The notes: a model not told the origin generated them from the sequence alone. 64,000 bases of DNA from Oscillospiraceae bacterium (GCA_020054675.1 JAIHAL010000007.1:1-64000), one strand, 5' to 3'. Shown: positions 17,395 to 26,464, numbered from the stretch's first letter. Program-made: numbers and translations.

Positions 17395-17871
17395 TTATTG
17401 AAAAGAAAATTCAGTTCCTTCTTTCATATTTTTTGCATATTCAGCCAATCTGCTTTGAATATCCGGAGATTGAAGCCCAAGAATTCTTGCTGCAAGCAGA
17501 CCCGCGGATTCTCCGCCGTTTATTTCAACCGTTGCAACCGGCACCCCCGGAGGCATTTGAGCTATTGAAAGCAATGAATCCATTCCACCCAAACTTTTTG
17601 ATTTTACCGGAACCCCAATCACAGGCACACTTGCAATTGCCGCAACCATACCCGGCAAATGAGCCGCCCCTCCCGCGCCCGCTATTATAACCGAAATGCC
17701 TCTTTCTTTGGCGCTTTTTGCATAATCATACATTCTATCAGGGGTCCTGTGCGCAGAAACAACATGGGTTTCAGACTCAATTCCCAATTCTCCAAGAACC
17801 TTTACCGCGCCTTTCATTGCATGAAAATCCGAATCGCTGCCCATGATTATTCCTACTTTTAAAATTGACAT
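17395..17871 (-). CDS. purE: N5-carboxyaminoimidazole ribonucleotide mutase
   Basis: The 158-residue class I PurE moves the carboxylate of N5-CAIR to C4 to give CAIR in purine synthesis. The signatures [10 protein letters not shown] (about 7-16), [11 protein letters not shown] (38-48) and [15 protein letters not shown] (66-80) include the substrate-binding Ser, Asp and catalytic His. It follows purK at 12 nt spacing. No other pur genes are nearby, so purEK is separate from the main purine operon. Confidence 0.97.
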   Translation of the reverse strand: MSILKVGIIMGSDSDFHAMKGAVKVLGELGIESETHVVSAHRTPDRMYDYAKSAKERGISVIIAGAGGAAHLPGMVAAIASVPVIGVPVKSKSLGGMDSLLSIAQMPPGVPVATVEINGGESAGLLAARILGLQSPDIQSRLAEYAKNMKEGTEFSFQ

Positions 17872-17883
17872 GGTTTCATCCCC

Positions 17884-19050
17884 TTAAAAAGACATAGGTT
17901 TTATTTTTATTTTTTCAAGCATCAGTTCCGCTCTTTTTTGCGCTTCTTCCGCATTGTCATCCAAAACCGTCAAATGCCCTATCTTCTTTAATTTTTTTGT
18001 TGAATGCTTGCCATAAAGGTGCAAATATGCCGCTTTTTCCTTTAAAATTTCTTCTATTCCTTCAACTGTGTATCTTCCTTCAACCTCATCGCAGCCTAAT
18101 ATATTTGCCATTGCGCAGGGACGCATCTGCTCGGCAGAGCCCAAAGGCATGCCTGTTATAATTCTAACCAGCTGTTCAAATTGCGAGCAAATACATGCCT
18201 CTATTGTATAATGTCCGGAATTATGCGGTCTTGGAGCTATTTCATTTACATATACTTCCCCATCCCTGCCAAGAAACATTTCTATGCAAAAAATTCCGCA
18301 GTCATTTAAAGCATCCAAAACTTTTCCTGCAATTTCTTTTGCTTTTTCTGCAATATTTTGCGAAACATTTGCAGGCGCTTTTGTAAAGCGCAATATGCTT
18401 TCTTTATGAATATTTTCAACCACAGGATAAAACACGCGGTTTCCGTTCAAATCTCTTGCAGCAACAACAGAAAGTTCCTTTTCAAAGTCGACAAATTTTT
18501 CCCCCATCAATGGGTGCCCTTTAAAACTTTCAACCGCAGGAGCAAACTCATCCTTGCTGCTTACAACGCAATTTCCTTTTCCATCATACCCGCCGCAGCG
18601 TGTTTTAAGCATAAACGGATATTCAAAAAAATCAGGAACCTCATTTTTCGACCCATTGTCAATCTTAAAAAAGTCAGGCACAGGTATGCCTGCATTTTTA
18701 AGCATCATTTTTTGTTCATATTTATCCTGAAGCACTTTAAGGGTTTTTCCGGAAGGATATATTTTATGTCCCTTTTTTTCAAGCTCAATTAAAATTTCAG
18801 CATCGATGTGTTCAAACTCATAAGTAATCACATCGCATTCCTTTGCAAGCATTTCAAAAGCTTTCTTGTCGTCAAAACCGGCCACAAGCTGATGGTCTGA
18901 AACCTGAGAGGCAGGCGAATTTTCAGTAGGGTCAAGAACTTCCACATAATACCCCATTCTTTTTGCCTCAGCCGATATCATTTTGCCAAGCTGTCCCCCG
19001 CCTATAATTCCTATTTTTGCAGGAGGATAAAGTTTTTTGTTTTGAATCAT
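17884..19050 (-). CDS. purK: 5-(carboxyamino)imidazole ribonucleotide synthase
   Basis: This 388-residue ATP-grasp enzyme carboxylates AIR with bicarbonate and ATP. The N-terminal motif IGIIGGGQLGKMISAEAKRMGY is clear at about residues 13-34, and the ATP-grasp residues ENIHKESILRFTKAP and EMFLGRDGEVYVNEIAPRPHNSGHYTIEA are intact. ATG follows GGGGAG. It heads the purK-purE-DUF3360 transcript behind an attenuator-like leader. Confidence 0.97.
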   Translation of the reverse strand: MIQNKKLYPPAKIGIIGGGQLGKMISAEAKRMGYYVEVLDPTENSPASQVSDHQLVAGFDDKKAFEMLAKECDVITYEFEHIDAEILIELEKKGHKIYPSGKTLKVLQDKYEQKMMLKNAGIPVPDFFKIDNGSKNEVPDFFEYPFMLKTRCGGYDGKGNCVVSSKDEFAPAVESFKGHPLMGEKFVDFEKELSVVAARDLNGNRVFYPVVENIHKESILRFTKAPANVSQNIAEKAKEIAGKVLDALNDCGIFCIEMFLGRDGEVYVNEIAPRPHNSGHYTIEACICSQFEQLVRIITGMPLGSAEQMRPCAMANILGCDEVEGRYTVEGIEEILKEKAAYLHLYGKHSTKKLKKIGHLTVLDDNAEEAQKRAELMLEKIKIKPMSF

Positions 19051-19065
19051 TTCAACTCCCCTTTA

Positions 19066-19155
19066 AATTAAAAATCCGATATTCGCCGGCACAAAAAGCA
19101 CCTATAAATACCGGATTACTTAACGATTGGTTTTAAACCCTTCGCCCTGTCTTCC
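19066..19155 (-). promoter_or_regulatory. Attenuator-type leader of purK-purE-DUF3360, twin motif copy B
   Basis: On the minus strand GGAAGACAGGGCGAAGGG, then TTTAAAACCAATCGTTAAG (motif span 19116-19155), matches the leader at 15868-15907. It is followed by a terminator whose arms ATCCGGTATT (19107-19116) and AATATCGGAT (19074-19083) pair with one G-U, then a T-rich run, only about 15 nt before the purK start. The terminator stems of the two copies differ in loop and length, while the upstream motif is kept. Confidence 0.6.
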
Positions 19156-19198
19156 ATTTTTAAATCTTTAATATCAGCAATTGCAAAAACGGCAAAAT

Positions 19199-19561
19199 TT
19201 ATTTCTCGAACCTTTCTTCAAGATTTTCTCCAACAGTTATCACTATTATCTTTTCACCTGTTTTAGTGCTAACATCGGAATGTGTGCTTATAATATCAAC
19301 ATCGACAACATCTTTAATAATTGTTTCCAAATAACTTCTTGCATTTTCAAAAAGAGTTGTCCTTACTCTTTTAAGCAACTCAACTCCTTGGCTGTTCTCT
19401 GCCAATTTTTGCTCAGATTGGCTTAGAAAACCCTTGAGTCTTATAATTATCAAATCTTGAATAATTAAAGTCCTTATTTGTTTAGGCCCTCTGCCCATAT
19501 ATTCAATTTCAAATTTGCTAACCGCTTCGCTGATTTTAGCCTCGATTTGACCTTTGGTCAT
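19199..19561 (-). CDS. DUF2294-family protein
   Basis: The protein has 120 residues when started at the ATG behind GAGGTGG (19561). It matches the DUF2294 family as I recognise it: an N-terminal helix with EAKISEAVSKFEIEYMGRGPK, a central VRTTLFENARSYLETIIKDVVDVDI stretch, and a final strand. It is soluble, with no catalytic motif evident. It stands alone between the S41 protease gene and the purK leader. Function unknown. Confidence 0.75.
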   Translation of the reverse strand: MTKGQIEAKISEAVSKFEIEYMGRGPKQIRTLIIQDLIIIRLKGFLSQSEQKLAENSQGVELLKRVRTTLFENARSYLETIIKDVVDVDIISTHSDVSTKTGEKIIVITVGENLEERFEK

Positions 19562-19672
19562 AAATTCCACCTCAAACGGCACCAAATGCAGCCATCTTAT
19601 TTGCAAATTGCATTATAAGTTTAACATAAAGCCTTAATATTGTCAACGCCTGCTTTAATTTTACCCTTGATT

Positions 19673-20863
19673 TTAAGAAACATGCGCTACTTCCATAGCT
19701 TTTTTAAGCTGCGGGTCGGTTGTTTCATCAAGGTTTGCAAAATTATCTTCTTCTTCCTTTGTCAGCGAAACTTCAAAGTTAGGTTTAAGTCCAACTCCAT
19801 CATAACATGGGGTTTTTGCAGTTTCGTAAGTTGCAACCGTTATTTTAAGCGCGCTTCCGTCCGAAAGCGGCGTTGTCACCTGCATAACGCCTTTACCGTA
19901 AGAATTTGTCCCTACAAGCTGAACTTGTGAAAAATCCCTAAGAGCGCAGGCAAAAAGCTCCGCACTGCTTGCAGTCCTGCCGTTGATAAGCACTGCCGCC
20001 GGAACCGAAAGCATATGCTGTCCGTCCGTATGGACAATAACCTTCTTTTCGCCATCCTTATAAGTGGCATATGCAATATCCCCGGCGGGAAGCAGATAAT
20101 TAAGCACGCCTTGAACCGACTCCAAAAGTCCGCCTCCGTTATTTCTCACATCAAAAACAAACGATTTTGCCCCATTGCTTTCAAGCTGGTCAAAAATCGC
20201 CTTAAACTGTTCGGGAGTTTTCTGGTCAAATGTAGTAATCTTTATATAACCTATGTTTCCGCCTATGATTTTCCCGGTAACGGAAATAATGTCCATTTTC
20301 CTGCGCACAAGCTGAAAGACCTGGTCGGTGCCATCACGCCTTATGGTAATCTTTACGGTTGTGCCCTCTTCTCCGGAAACTGCGGCAACTGATTGCTCAT
20401 ATCCCTTTGAAAGCACATCCTCGTCATTTACCGCAACTATAAAATCACCGGCAACAAAACCTGATTCCGATGCCGGAGAGTTTTCCCTGACTTCGACGAT
20501 TTTTATATATCCGCTTGCATCCTTTTCAACCGTAATGCCAATGCCTACAACAGAGCCGGAATCGGAAATCTTTTCTTTTTGAAATTCTTGGGCTGTATAG
20601 TAATAAGCATATTTGTCGCCAAGGCCGCTGACATACCCCTTTGCAATTGCATCCTGCAAAACCTGCTCATCTATTGTGCCGGTATAGTCAGCCCTTACGA
20701 TTTTATCTATTTCCTCAATTTTTTTGTTTATTTCTTCACGCTCTGTGACATTTACCTTTGCATTGAATATATTAAGCGAAACCGAAAGGGAAATTATAAA
20801 AGTTACAGCGCACGCTATGGCGACAAGGCTTATTGTCATTCCAAGCGAAATTTTTTTATTCAT
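19673..20863 (-). CDS. S41-family carboxyl-terminal processing protease
   Basis: The 396-residue CtpA-like protease has an N-terminal membrane anchor (about 7-32), a PDZ domain at about 95-185 (VGIGITVEKD, ENSPASESGFVAGDFIVAV) and a C-terminal protease domain. The catalytic Ser lies in NGRTASSAELFACAL and the Lys in GTNSYGKGVMQ. It acts outside the membrane, cutting proteins at the C-terminal side. It lies downstream of ftsE-ftsX-murein hydrolase, with a repeat element in between; the same set is often clustered in Firmicutes, consistent with processing during cell-wall remodelling. Confidence 0.94.
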   Translation of the reverse strand: MNKKISLGMTISLVAIACAVTFIISLSVSLNIFNAKVNVTEREEINKKIEEIDKIVRADYTGTIDEQVLQDAIAKGYVSGLGDKYAYYYTAQEFQKEKISDSGSVVGIGITVEKDASGYIKIVEVRENSPASESGFVAGDFIVAVNDEDVLSKGYEQSVAAVSGEEGTTVKITIRRDGTDQVFQLVRRKMDIISVTGKIIGGNIGYIKITTFDQKTPEQFKAIFDQLESNGAKSFVFDVRNNGGGLLESVQGVLNYLLPAGDIAYATYKDGEKKVIVHTDGQHMLSVPAAVLINGRTASSAELFACALRDFSQVQLVGTNSYGKGVMQVTTPLSDGSALKITVATYETAKTPCYDGVGLKPNFEVSLTKEEEDNFANLDETTDPQLKKAMEVAHVS

Positions 20864-20930
20864 AAATTTAATCCTTTCACTTAAATGTTGGATTTTGTTT
20901 GTTGTTTTTTATTTATTAACTATTTATTCC

Positions 20931-21403
20931 AAGGGGGTTTCACCCCCTTTATTTTCTATTCAAACATACAAAATTATAAATCAACCCCCAGTAACTTTTT
21001 GCCCGGCGGCAAAAAGTTACCAAAAAACGCCTAATTTATACGTCTTAATTCGCCTATTCATTTAGAAGTTAGAGATTAGAGGTTAGAAATTAGAATTGGA
21101 TATTTTAAAATTAAAGGTTTTGTTTTAATTTTTTATTATCTAACATCTAACGTCTAACGACTAACATCTAAAAGGGCAATTTGCTTACGCAAAAGCTGAA
21201 ATCGCAAATTGCCTGCACGGCGAATTACGGCTTGTTATTGCTAACCTGCTTTTCGTCTTGGTGCTCACTGCTCCAATTTTACTACGAAAAGCAGGTCTCT
21301 TTATTTTGCTTGTCTTAATAACTTTATCAGCAGAAAATCTTTCTCATTAAGATGGGGTACTTTTAATTCTAACATCTAACTTCTAATCTCTAACTTCTAA
21401 AAA
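20931..21403 (+). repeat. Mosaic intergenic hairpin element, complete copy
   Basis: This is the most complete copy. In order: GC hairpin 20931-20950 (AAGGGGGT and ACCCCCTT), covarying hairpin 20991-21020 (GTAACTTTTTGCC and GGCAAAAAGTTAC), five-heptad module 21060-21094 (xxTTAGA units), a 44-nt AT-rich spacer, five-heptad module 21139-21173 (TCTAACx units, then GGG), hairpin about 21175-21217 (GGCAATTTGC and GCAAATTGCC), block ACGGCTTGTT, 55-bp palindrome 21243-21297, hairpin 21305-21350 (CTTAAT and ATTAAG), and module 21368-21402, which ends two bases before the stop codon of the murein hydrolase gene. No gene is seen. Confidence 0.9.
21243..21297 (+). repeat. 55-bp imperfect palindrome, copy 2
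   Basis: This copy matches 24573-24627 and 45618-45672 in orientation and length, with arms ACCTGCTTTTCGT and ACGAAAAGCAGGT. The first base is A instead of G, which breaks only the outermost pair. Confidence 0.9.
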
Positions 21404-22609
21404 TTAATTTGCTTTTGTAAAATAATTCATAGGATTTGTAGTTGCACCGTTAACGCGGACTTCAAAATGCAAATGCGGCCCCGTGGATTGTCCTGTGCTG
21501 CCGACATAAGCAATCACATCGCCTTTATTGACGGTTTGGCCTGCGGTTACATTAAGTGCGCTGCAATGCCCGTAAAGAGTCACATATCCTCCGCCGTGAT
21601 CAATCATGACATACATTCCGTAGCTTACGCCCGGAGTATAAGAAGTGTTTGCCACTATAACCTTTCCGCCGTTTGCGGCAACAATCGGCTTGCCATTTAC
21701 TCCGCTTCCTGAAATATCAACACCCTTGTGAAATTTTGTAACTCCAAAAAGCGTTCTTGAACCATACGGCGAAGATATGTAATAATATCCCGGCAAAGGC
21801 CATGTAAATGTTCCGCCGACATATGTGAGCTTATTTTTTGCCGCCTCGGCAGCTATTATGGCTTGAATTTGCTTTTCGATTTCAGCTTCCTGCTTATCTA
21901 TTTCAGCTTTGTTTTTAGCATATTCTTCAATTTCCTTTTTAAGCCTTGCCTGCTCAGCCTCGCTTTGCTCATATGCCGAATTGAGGTCCGCCTTTGCCTG
22001 TTCAAGCTCAGCTTTGTCGGAATCGGCCTCAGCCTTTGTAGCTTCAAGCGCAGCCTTATCTTCTTTAAGCTGTTTCAGTTCCGCATTAAGGGTTTCTATA
22101 AGCTCATCGTCACGCTGTGAAATCCTTTGTATTATTTCCATTCTTGCAAGCAAATCGTAAAAATCCTTTGCACCCACAAGAACAGATGCCATGCCGCTGT
22201 CGCCGCCGGAAACATACATTGCTTTAAGCCTTGCTTTAAAATCTTCTATACCCTTTGCAATTTTTTGCTCCTGTGCGGCAATGCTTTCCTCTTTCGCCTT
22301 TATGTCCGCTTCAAGAAGCTCTATTTTTTCGGTTATAACCCTTATATTATCTTCCGTAACATCAATCTGCTGCTGTATGTATTCCTGTTTCTTTTTTTGT
22401 TCCGCAATGCTGTTTTGGGCGGCGGCGGTTTTCTTTTTTATTTCGTCAAGCTTTGCCTTATTTGCCTTTTGCTTTGCCTGAAGCTGCGCAAGCGTTTCTG
22501 CATGTGATACGACGCTGTAATTATCCGCCGCAGAAAAGCAAGATATGCAAACCGCAAAGCAAAGAAATACCGACAACATTTTTATTAAAAATCCTGCTTT
22601 CCTTTTCAA
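21404..22609 (-). CDS. EnvC-like murein hydrolase activator / M23 peptidase
   Basis: The protein has 401 residues from a TTG start nine bases after GGAGG; an alternative TTG two codons upstream is too close to the ribosome site. It has an N-terminal signal segment (about 8-30), a long coiled coil (about 38-250), and a C-terminal LytM/M23 domain with HKGVDISG, MIDHGGGYVTLYGH and HLHFEVRVNG, so the zinc ligands are present. It is secreted and acts on peptidoglycan. As the gene after ftsE-ftsX it is very likely the hydrolase controlled by the FtsEX complex. Confidence 0.92.
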   Translation of the reverse strand: MKRKAGFLIKMLSVFLCFAVCISCFSAADNYSVVSHAETLAQLQAKQKANKAKLDEIKKKTAAAQNSIAEQKKKQEYIQQQIDVTEDNIRVITEKIELLEADIKAKEESIAAQEQKIAKGIEDFKARLKAMYVSGGDSGMASVLVGAKDFYDLLARMEIIQRISQRDDELIETLNAELKQLKEDKAALEATKAEADSDKAELEQAKADLNSAYEQSEAEQARLKKEIEEYAKNKAEIDKQEAEIEKQIQAIIAAEAAKNKLTYVGGTFTWPLPGYYYISSPYGSRTLFGVTKFHKGVDISGSGVNGKPIVAANGGKVIVANTSYTPGVSYGMYVMIDHGGGYVTLYGHCSALNVTAGQTVNKGDVIAYVGSTGQSTGPHLHFEVRVNGATTNPMNYFTKAN

Positions 22610-22633
22610 TTCCAAAATCCTCCTTTTGCGAAA

Positions 22634-23539
22634 CTAAACCTTTAAATGCTTCCTTGTGCTTATAACCGTTCCTATTGCGCCAAGCAAAGCGCCTGCTCCG
22701 ACATAGCCAAGCACGACCTTGACTACAACCGAATCAAACGGTATAAATTCATCTATTCCAAATGCCTTCCAAAGAGTCATCTGCTTTGAAAGCGCCTCAA
22801 TAAATTTCTCATATCCAAACCAAGTAAGTCCTGCGGCCGCAACACCTGCAAGCATTCCCGTCACCATTCCCTCAACAAAAAAGGGAATCCTTATAAACGT
22901 ATTTGTCGCGCCGACATATTTCATTATGTTTATTTCCTTGCGCCTTGCAAAAACGCTTGCTCGCGTTGCGTTTGAAATTATCACAAGGCACACTATTCCA
23001 AGCGCGGCTATAACCGCAGTTGAAATCATCCCCACTGTGGATTTGATTCCTATCAGAAGGTCTGCAAAATCATTCGGCGCGCTTACCTTGTATATATTCT
23101 GCATTTTGTTTATTTGAGCTATTGTGGACGTCATTTTTGAAATATCCTTAACCCTTATTTTAAAGGCATCCGGAAGAGGGCTTTCATCCCCTATTGATTC
23201 AAAAATTTCCTCAGCATTTTCCATGCTCTTTTTATAATCCTCAAAAGCCTGTTCCTTTGAATAAAAAACAACCTCGGCAACGTTGTCAAGCTTTTTTATA
23301 TCGGTTTCCATCTGCGATACGGTTTCATCCGTCACGCCGTCATTCAAATAGACAACGACCTCGTTTTTGCTTTCAATTCCGGAAATAAACCTATTAACAT
23401 TCGCCGTAAAAAGCATCATTGAGCCCACCAGCAAGAGCGAAACAAGTATCACGCAAAATGAGGCAAAAGTCATTATCCGGTTTGTCCAAACGTTTTTGAC
23501 GCCTTGCCCAAAGAGGTATTTCATACTGCTAATCTTCAT
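22634..23539 (-). CDS. ftsX: Cell-division ABC transporter permease FtsX
   Basis: The 301-residue protein has a cytosolic N-terminus, one transmembrane helix (about 22-45), an extracellular domain of about 110 residues, and three C-terminal helices, as in FtsX. The motif ARRKEINIMKYVGAT marks the coupling region. The start at 23539 follows GGAGG and overlaps the end of ftsE by 11 bp. With FtsE it transmits ATP hydrolysis to a murein hydrolase outside the cell, probably the M23 protein encoded next. Confidence 0.95.
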   Translation of the reverse strand: MKISSMKYLFGQGVKNVWTNRIMTFASFCVILVSLLLVGSMMLFTANVNRFISGIESKNEVVVYLNDGVTDETVSQMETDIKKLDNVAEVVFYSKEQAFEDYKKSMENAEEIFESIGDESPLPDAFKIRVKDISKMTSTIAQINKMQNIYKVSAPNDFADLLIGIKSTVGMISTAVIAALGIVCLVIISNATRASVFARRKEINIMKYVGATNTFIRIPFFVEGMVTGMLAGVAAAGLTWFGYEKFIEALSKQMTLWKAFGIDEFIPFDSVVVKVVLGYVGAGALLGAIGTVISTRKHLKV

Positions 23540-24212
23540 TTGCGCCTCCCAATACCTTATCAAAAACTATCGAACCGTTGTTGAGGACAATGGTTCTTCC
23601 TCCAAAATGCTCGACAAGCTCTTGAGCGTGGGTTACCATCAAAACCGTAGTGCCGCAGTTGTTTATGTCTTTAAGAAGCTGAACAATCTGGTACGAAAGC
23701 TCCGGGTCAATATTTCCCGTAGGCTCGTCCGCAATTATAAGCGCCGGGTCGTTCACAAGGGCGCGCGCAAGCGCGACGCGCTGCTGCTCGCCGCCGGAAA
23801 GCTCGCTCGGGTAGCACTTTACCTTGTCTTTAAGTCCGACAAGGCTTATAACATACGGCACCCTGCTTCTTATGTACTTTTTTGGGGCATCAATCACCCT
23901 CAAAACAAATGCGACGTTTTCATAAACCGTCATTGTAGGAATGAGCCTGAAATCCTGAAAAACAACGCCTATGGTGCGGCGAAGTTTCGGAACCTTTCCC
24001 CTCTTGATTTTGTGCAGGTTAAAGCCGTTGACGATAACCTCTCCGGAAGTCATGTCAACTTCTTTAAGTATAAGCTTAATCAGAGTGCTTTTGCCTGCGC
24101 CGGAAGGGCCTACAATAAAAGCAAATTCACCGTCATTTATTTTTAGGCTCACGTTGTTTAAAGCGTCCACTCCGTTTGAATAGGTTACGGACACGTTCTT
24201 AAATTCCACCAC
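23529..24212 (-). CDS. ftsE: Cell-division ATP-binding protein FtsE
   Basis: The 227-residue ATPase has Walker [20 protein letters not shown]-loop, signature [14 protein letters not shown] and Walker [10 protein letters not shown]. It begins [14 protein letters not shown], standard for FtsE. It is the first gene of ftsE-ftsX-M23. A mosaic repeat element occupies the space upstream, and I found no convincing promoter there. Confidence 0.96.
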   Translation of the reverse strand: MVEFKNVSVTYSNGVDALNNVSLKINDGEFAFIVGPSGAGKSTLIKLILKEVDMTSGEVIVNGFNLHKIKRGKVPKLRRTIGVVFQDFRLIPTMTVYENVAFVLRVIDAPKKYIRSRVPYVISLVGLKDKVKCYPSELSGGEQQRVALARALVNDPALIIADEPTGNIDPELSYQIVQLLKDINNCGTTVLMVTHAQELVEHFGGRTIVLNNGSIVFDKVLGGANED

Positions 24213-24278
24213 AGAAAAATCAGCACCGCCTTAAAATATTATCCGCTGCCGCCCGCAGGACAGCAAGCTGAAAGTAAC

Positions 24279-24653
24279 AAATATTGAATTTTAATTTTAA
24301 AAAATTCAATATTGCTTTACTCTTAAGGGGGCTTTGCCCCCTTGCCTTACTATTAAAACACATAAAATTATCAACTATCCCCCAGTGACTTTTTGTCCTT
24401 TTAGTAGTTAGTTTATAGTTGTTAGTAATTAGTTTTTGTAGTTTTACTTTTTAGGTTTTATCTTAACTTCCCAGCAACTAACAGCTAACAACTAACAACC
24501 AAAAACTAAAAGGGCAACGGGCGCCACGCTATCGCTTGCGCCCTGCCAGACGAATAACGGCTTGTTTTTGTTGACCTGCTTTTCGCCTTGGTGCTCACTG
24601 CTCCAATTTTACTACGAAAAGCAGGTCTTTAAATTTGCTTGTCTTAATAATTT
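24279..24653 (+). repeat. Mosaic intergenic hairpin element, rearranged copy
   Basis: An AT-rich palindrome at 24279-24313 (AATATTGAATTTT arms) precedes the GC hairpin 24325-24343. Only the first half of the covarying hairpin is present (about 24383-24397), joined directly to a five-heptad module 24399-24433. A 43-nt spacer and an opposite module 24477-24511 follow, then GGGCGCC and GGGCGCAAGC-type arms around 24512-24535, the 55-bp palindrome and a truncated AT hairpin ending at the stop codon of the regulator gene. The half hairpin suggests recombination between copies. No gene is seen. Confidence 0.85.
24573..24627 (+). repeat. 55-bp imperfect palindrome, copy 3
   Basis: The arms GACCTGCTTTTCG and CGAAAAGCAGGTC are intact, with core GGTGCTCACTGCTCC as in copy 2. 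It starts 26 nt beyond the end of the downstream regulator gene. Confidence 0.9.
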
Positions 24654-25742
24654 TTAAAACTTTGTCGGGTTTGCGGAAAGGTATTTCTTTACCATAAGCG
24701 CAATTTTAAATACGATAGCATGGTCAAATTCCCTCAAATCAAGGCCTGTGAGCTTCTTAATCTTTTCAAGCCTGTAAACGAGGGTATTTCTGTGCACGAA
24801 AAGCTTTCTTGAAGTTTCCGAAACGTTGAGGTTGTTCTCAAAGAAGCGCTGTATTGTAAAAAGCGTTTCGTGGTCAAGGGATTCTATTGAACCTTTCTTG
24901 AAAACCTCATGCAAAAATGTTTCGCAAAGCGTTGTGGGAAGATGGTAAATAAGCCTTGCTATTCCAAGATTGTCATAGCTTACTATAATCTTGTCGGTAT
25001 CAAAAACCTTTCCTACTTCAAGCGCAATTTGGGCCTCTTTGAAAGAACGCGCAAGTTCCTTTATGCTCTGCACGCAAGTGCCTATGCCGACATTGACTCT
25101 TGTGTAAAATTCGCTGCTGAGCGTATCGGCAATTGAACGCGCAAGCTTTTCAAGGTCCTTCGTTTCAATATTCGGTTTTACTTCCTTTACAAGCACAATA
25201 TCCGATTCCGTAATGTTGAACACAAAATCCTTGCTCTTGTCAGGGAAAAGGTTCTGGATTACGTCATATGCCGAAACATCGTTAGTTGAAACAATCCTGA
25301 TAAGCAAAACGACTCTTGTTATATCGGAGTTGAAATGGAGCTCCCTTGCCTTTATAACAATATCCCCCGGCAAAATATTGTCCAATACAACATTTTTAAT
25401 AAAGTTGTTCCTATCGTACTTTTCATCATAATACTGCTTTATGCTTGAAAGTGTAATTGCAAGTATATTTGCATATCTTGCGGCATTTTCGTCAATACCC
25501 TCGACAAAAACGGCATATTCCGGTTTTACATGTGTGCCGAACGGCTTATAGGTATAACCGTCCCTCACAAAGATATCCTGCGCCTCGTTGTTCAAATCAA
25601 GTGAAACAAACTCGTTTGTCGCACCTATTTTGGAAAGGTCGCTGCATGCGATTACGGTTGCGGTTTCATCCACAACTCCTATTACGCAGTCCATGGTATC
25701 GTGCATTTGATGGAGCAAGCCTTGAAACAATCTGTTGGACAT
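24654..25742 (-). CDS. PucR/CdaR-type transcriptional regulator
   Basis: The 362-residue protein starts at the ATG behind GGAGATTT (25742). The N-terminal two thirds resemble a GAF-like or CdaR sensory region, and the C-terminal about 60 residues form the PucR helix-turn-helix: FFENNLNVSETSRKLFVHRNTLVYRLEKIKKLTGLDLR (about 307-344). Relatives control sugar-diacid, purine or amino-acid use. No obvious target operon lies next to it, so the ligand is unknown. A good sigma-A promoter is present upstream. Confidence 0.85.
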   Translation of the reverse strand: MSNRLFQGLLHQMHDTMDCVIGVVDETATVIACSDLSKIGATNEFVSLDLNNEAQDIFVRDGYTYKPFGTHVKPEYAVFVEGIDENAARYANILAITLSSIKQYYDEKYDRNNFIKNVVLDNILPGDIVIKARELHFNSDITRVVLLIRIVSTNDVSAYDVIQNLFPDKSKDFVFNITESDIVLVKEVKPNIETKDLEKLARSIADTLSSEFYTRVNVGIGTCVQSIKELARSFKEAQIALEVGKVFDTDKIIVSYDNLGIARLIYHLPTTLCETFLHEVFKKGSIESLDHETLFTIQRFFENNLNVSETSRKLFVHRNTLVYRLEKIKKLTGLDLREFDHAIVFKIALMVKKYLSANPTKF

Positions 25743-25803
25743 AATAAATCTCCTTCCTTTACGGCTCAAAAGCCCTTTATATATCATTTTGTCCGTTATA
25801 TTT

Positions 25804-25832
25804 ACTATACATAATTTTTGGATATTTTTCAA
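25804..25832 (-). promoter_or_regulatory. Sigma-A promoter of the PucR-type regulator
   Basis: On the minus strand TTGAAA (25827-25832) and TATAGT (25804-25809) lie 17 bp apart, about 60 nt upstream of the start codon. The rest of 25833-26080 is AT-rich and shows no gene or strong structure. Confidence 0.65.
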
Positions 25833-26083
25833 GATAAATATTGTGCATTTACTAATTTTTTTCAAGTTTCCATACAAAATCCGCTCATTTTCATAAATAA
25901 TGCCTTATGTAGTATCCTGTTTTAAAAAACTTTCATCAATTTAAAAGGAAAAATTAACTTTTTGTTTTTCATGTGAACGAATTCATTACAAATTGTAACA
26001 TATATTGTTTGATTTTTTGTTAAGAAATAATGAAAACAATCTATTGCCAGAGAAATTTCTCAAAAAATACCATGTTAAAATGA

Positions 26084-26112
26084 AAAAAGGGATTGCCAAA
26101 GCAACCCCTTTG
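26084..26112. terminator. Terminator hairpin after ptsH
   Basis: AAAGGGATTGC and GCAACCCCTTT pair around CAAA with a mismatch near the middle. It lies just past the ptsH stop codon and also faces the promoter region of the next gene. Confidence 0.65.
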
Positions 26113-26124
26113 ATTTAAAAGCAA

Positions 26125-26397
26125 TTATCTTGCTTCCTCGCTGAATCCGCTTTCCACAAGCTCAACAAGTCCCTCAACAGCAGCTTGTTCGTCAACGCCG
26201 TCGGCAATGATTCTGATAGCCGTGCCTCCGACAATACCGAGAGAAAGGATTCCCAAAAGGCTCTTGGCGTTTACCCTGCGTTCTTCTTTTTCAATCCATA
26301 TCGAAGATTTGTATTCGTTTGCTTTCTGAATAAAAAAAGTGGCGGGGCGGGCATGCAGTCCCACCTGATTTTGAACCATAACATCTTTAACAAACAT
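26125..26397 (-). CDS. ptsH: Phosphocarrier protein HPr
   Basis: The protein has 90 residues. GLHARPA at residues 13-19 carries the active-site His phosphorylated by enzyme I, and NAKSLLGILSLGI near 43-55 carries the regulatory Ser targeted by HPr kinase in Firmicutes. So both carbon-catabolite and transport roles are possible. It is a single gene with its own promoter; ptsI and hprK are not in the window. A Crh-like paralogue is excluded by the intact His. Confidence 0.94.
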   Translation of the reverse strand: MFVKDVMVQNQVGLHARPATFFIQKANEYKSSIWIEKEERRVNAKSLLGILSLGIVGGTAIRIIADGVDEQAAVEGLVELVESGFSEEAR

Positions 26398-26464
26398 AGT
26401 GAAACTCTCCTAATCGTTTTTCTCATATCGAAACTATAAAATAATATACTTTGCTTTTAAATAT

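Noticed and set aside
19066..19155. Purine riboswitch of the classical guanine/adenine type before purK
   Set aside because: The invariant three-way junction sequences of that class are not present; only a distinct shared motif with another leader is seen.
21060..21173. CRISPR array
   Set aside because: The repeat unit is 7 nt, contiguous, with no spacers; no cas gene is in the window.
23367..24146. Plus-strand open frame of 259 codons
   Set aside because: It is antisense to ftsX and ftsE, both with intact family motifs.
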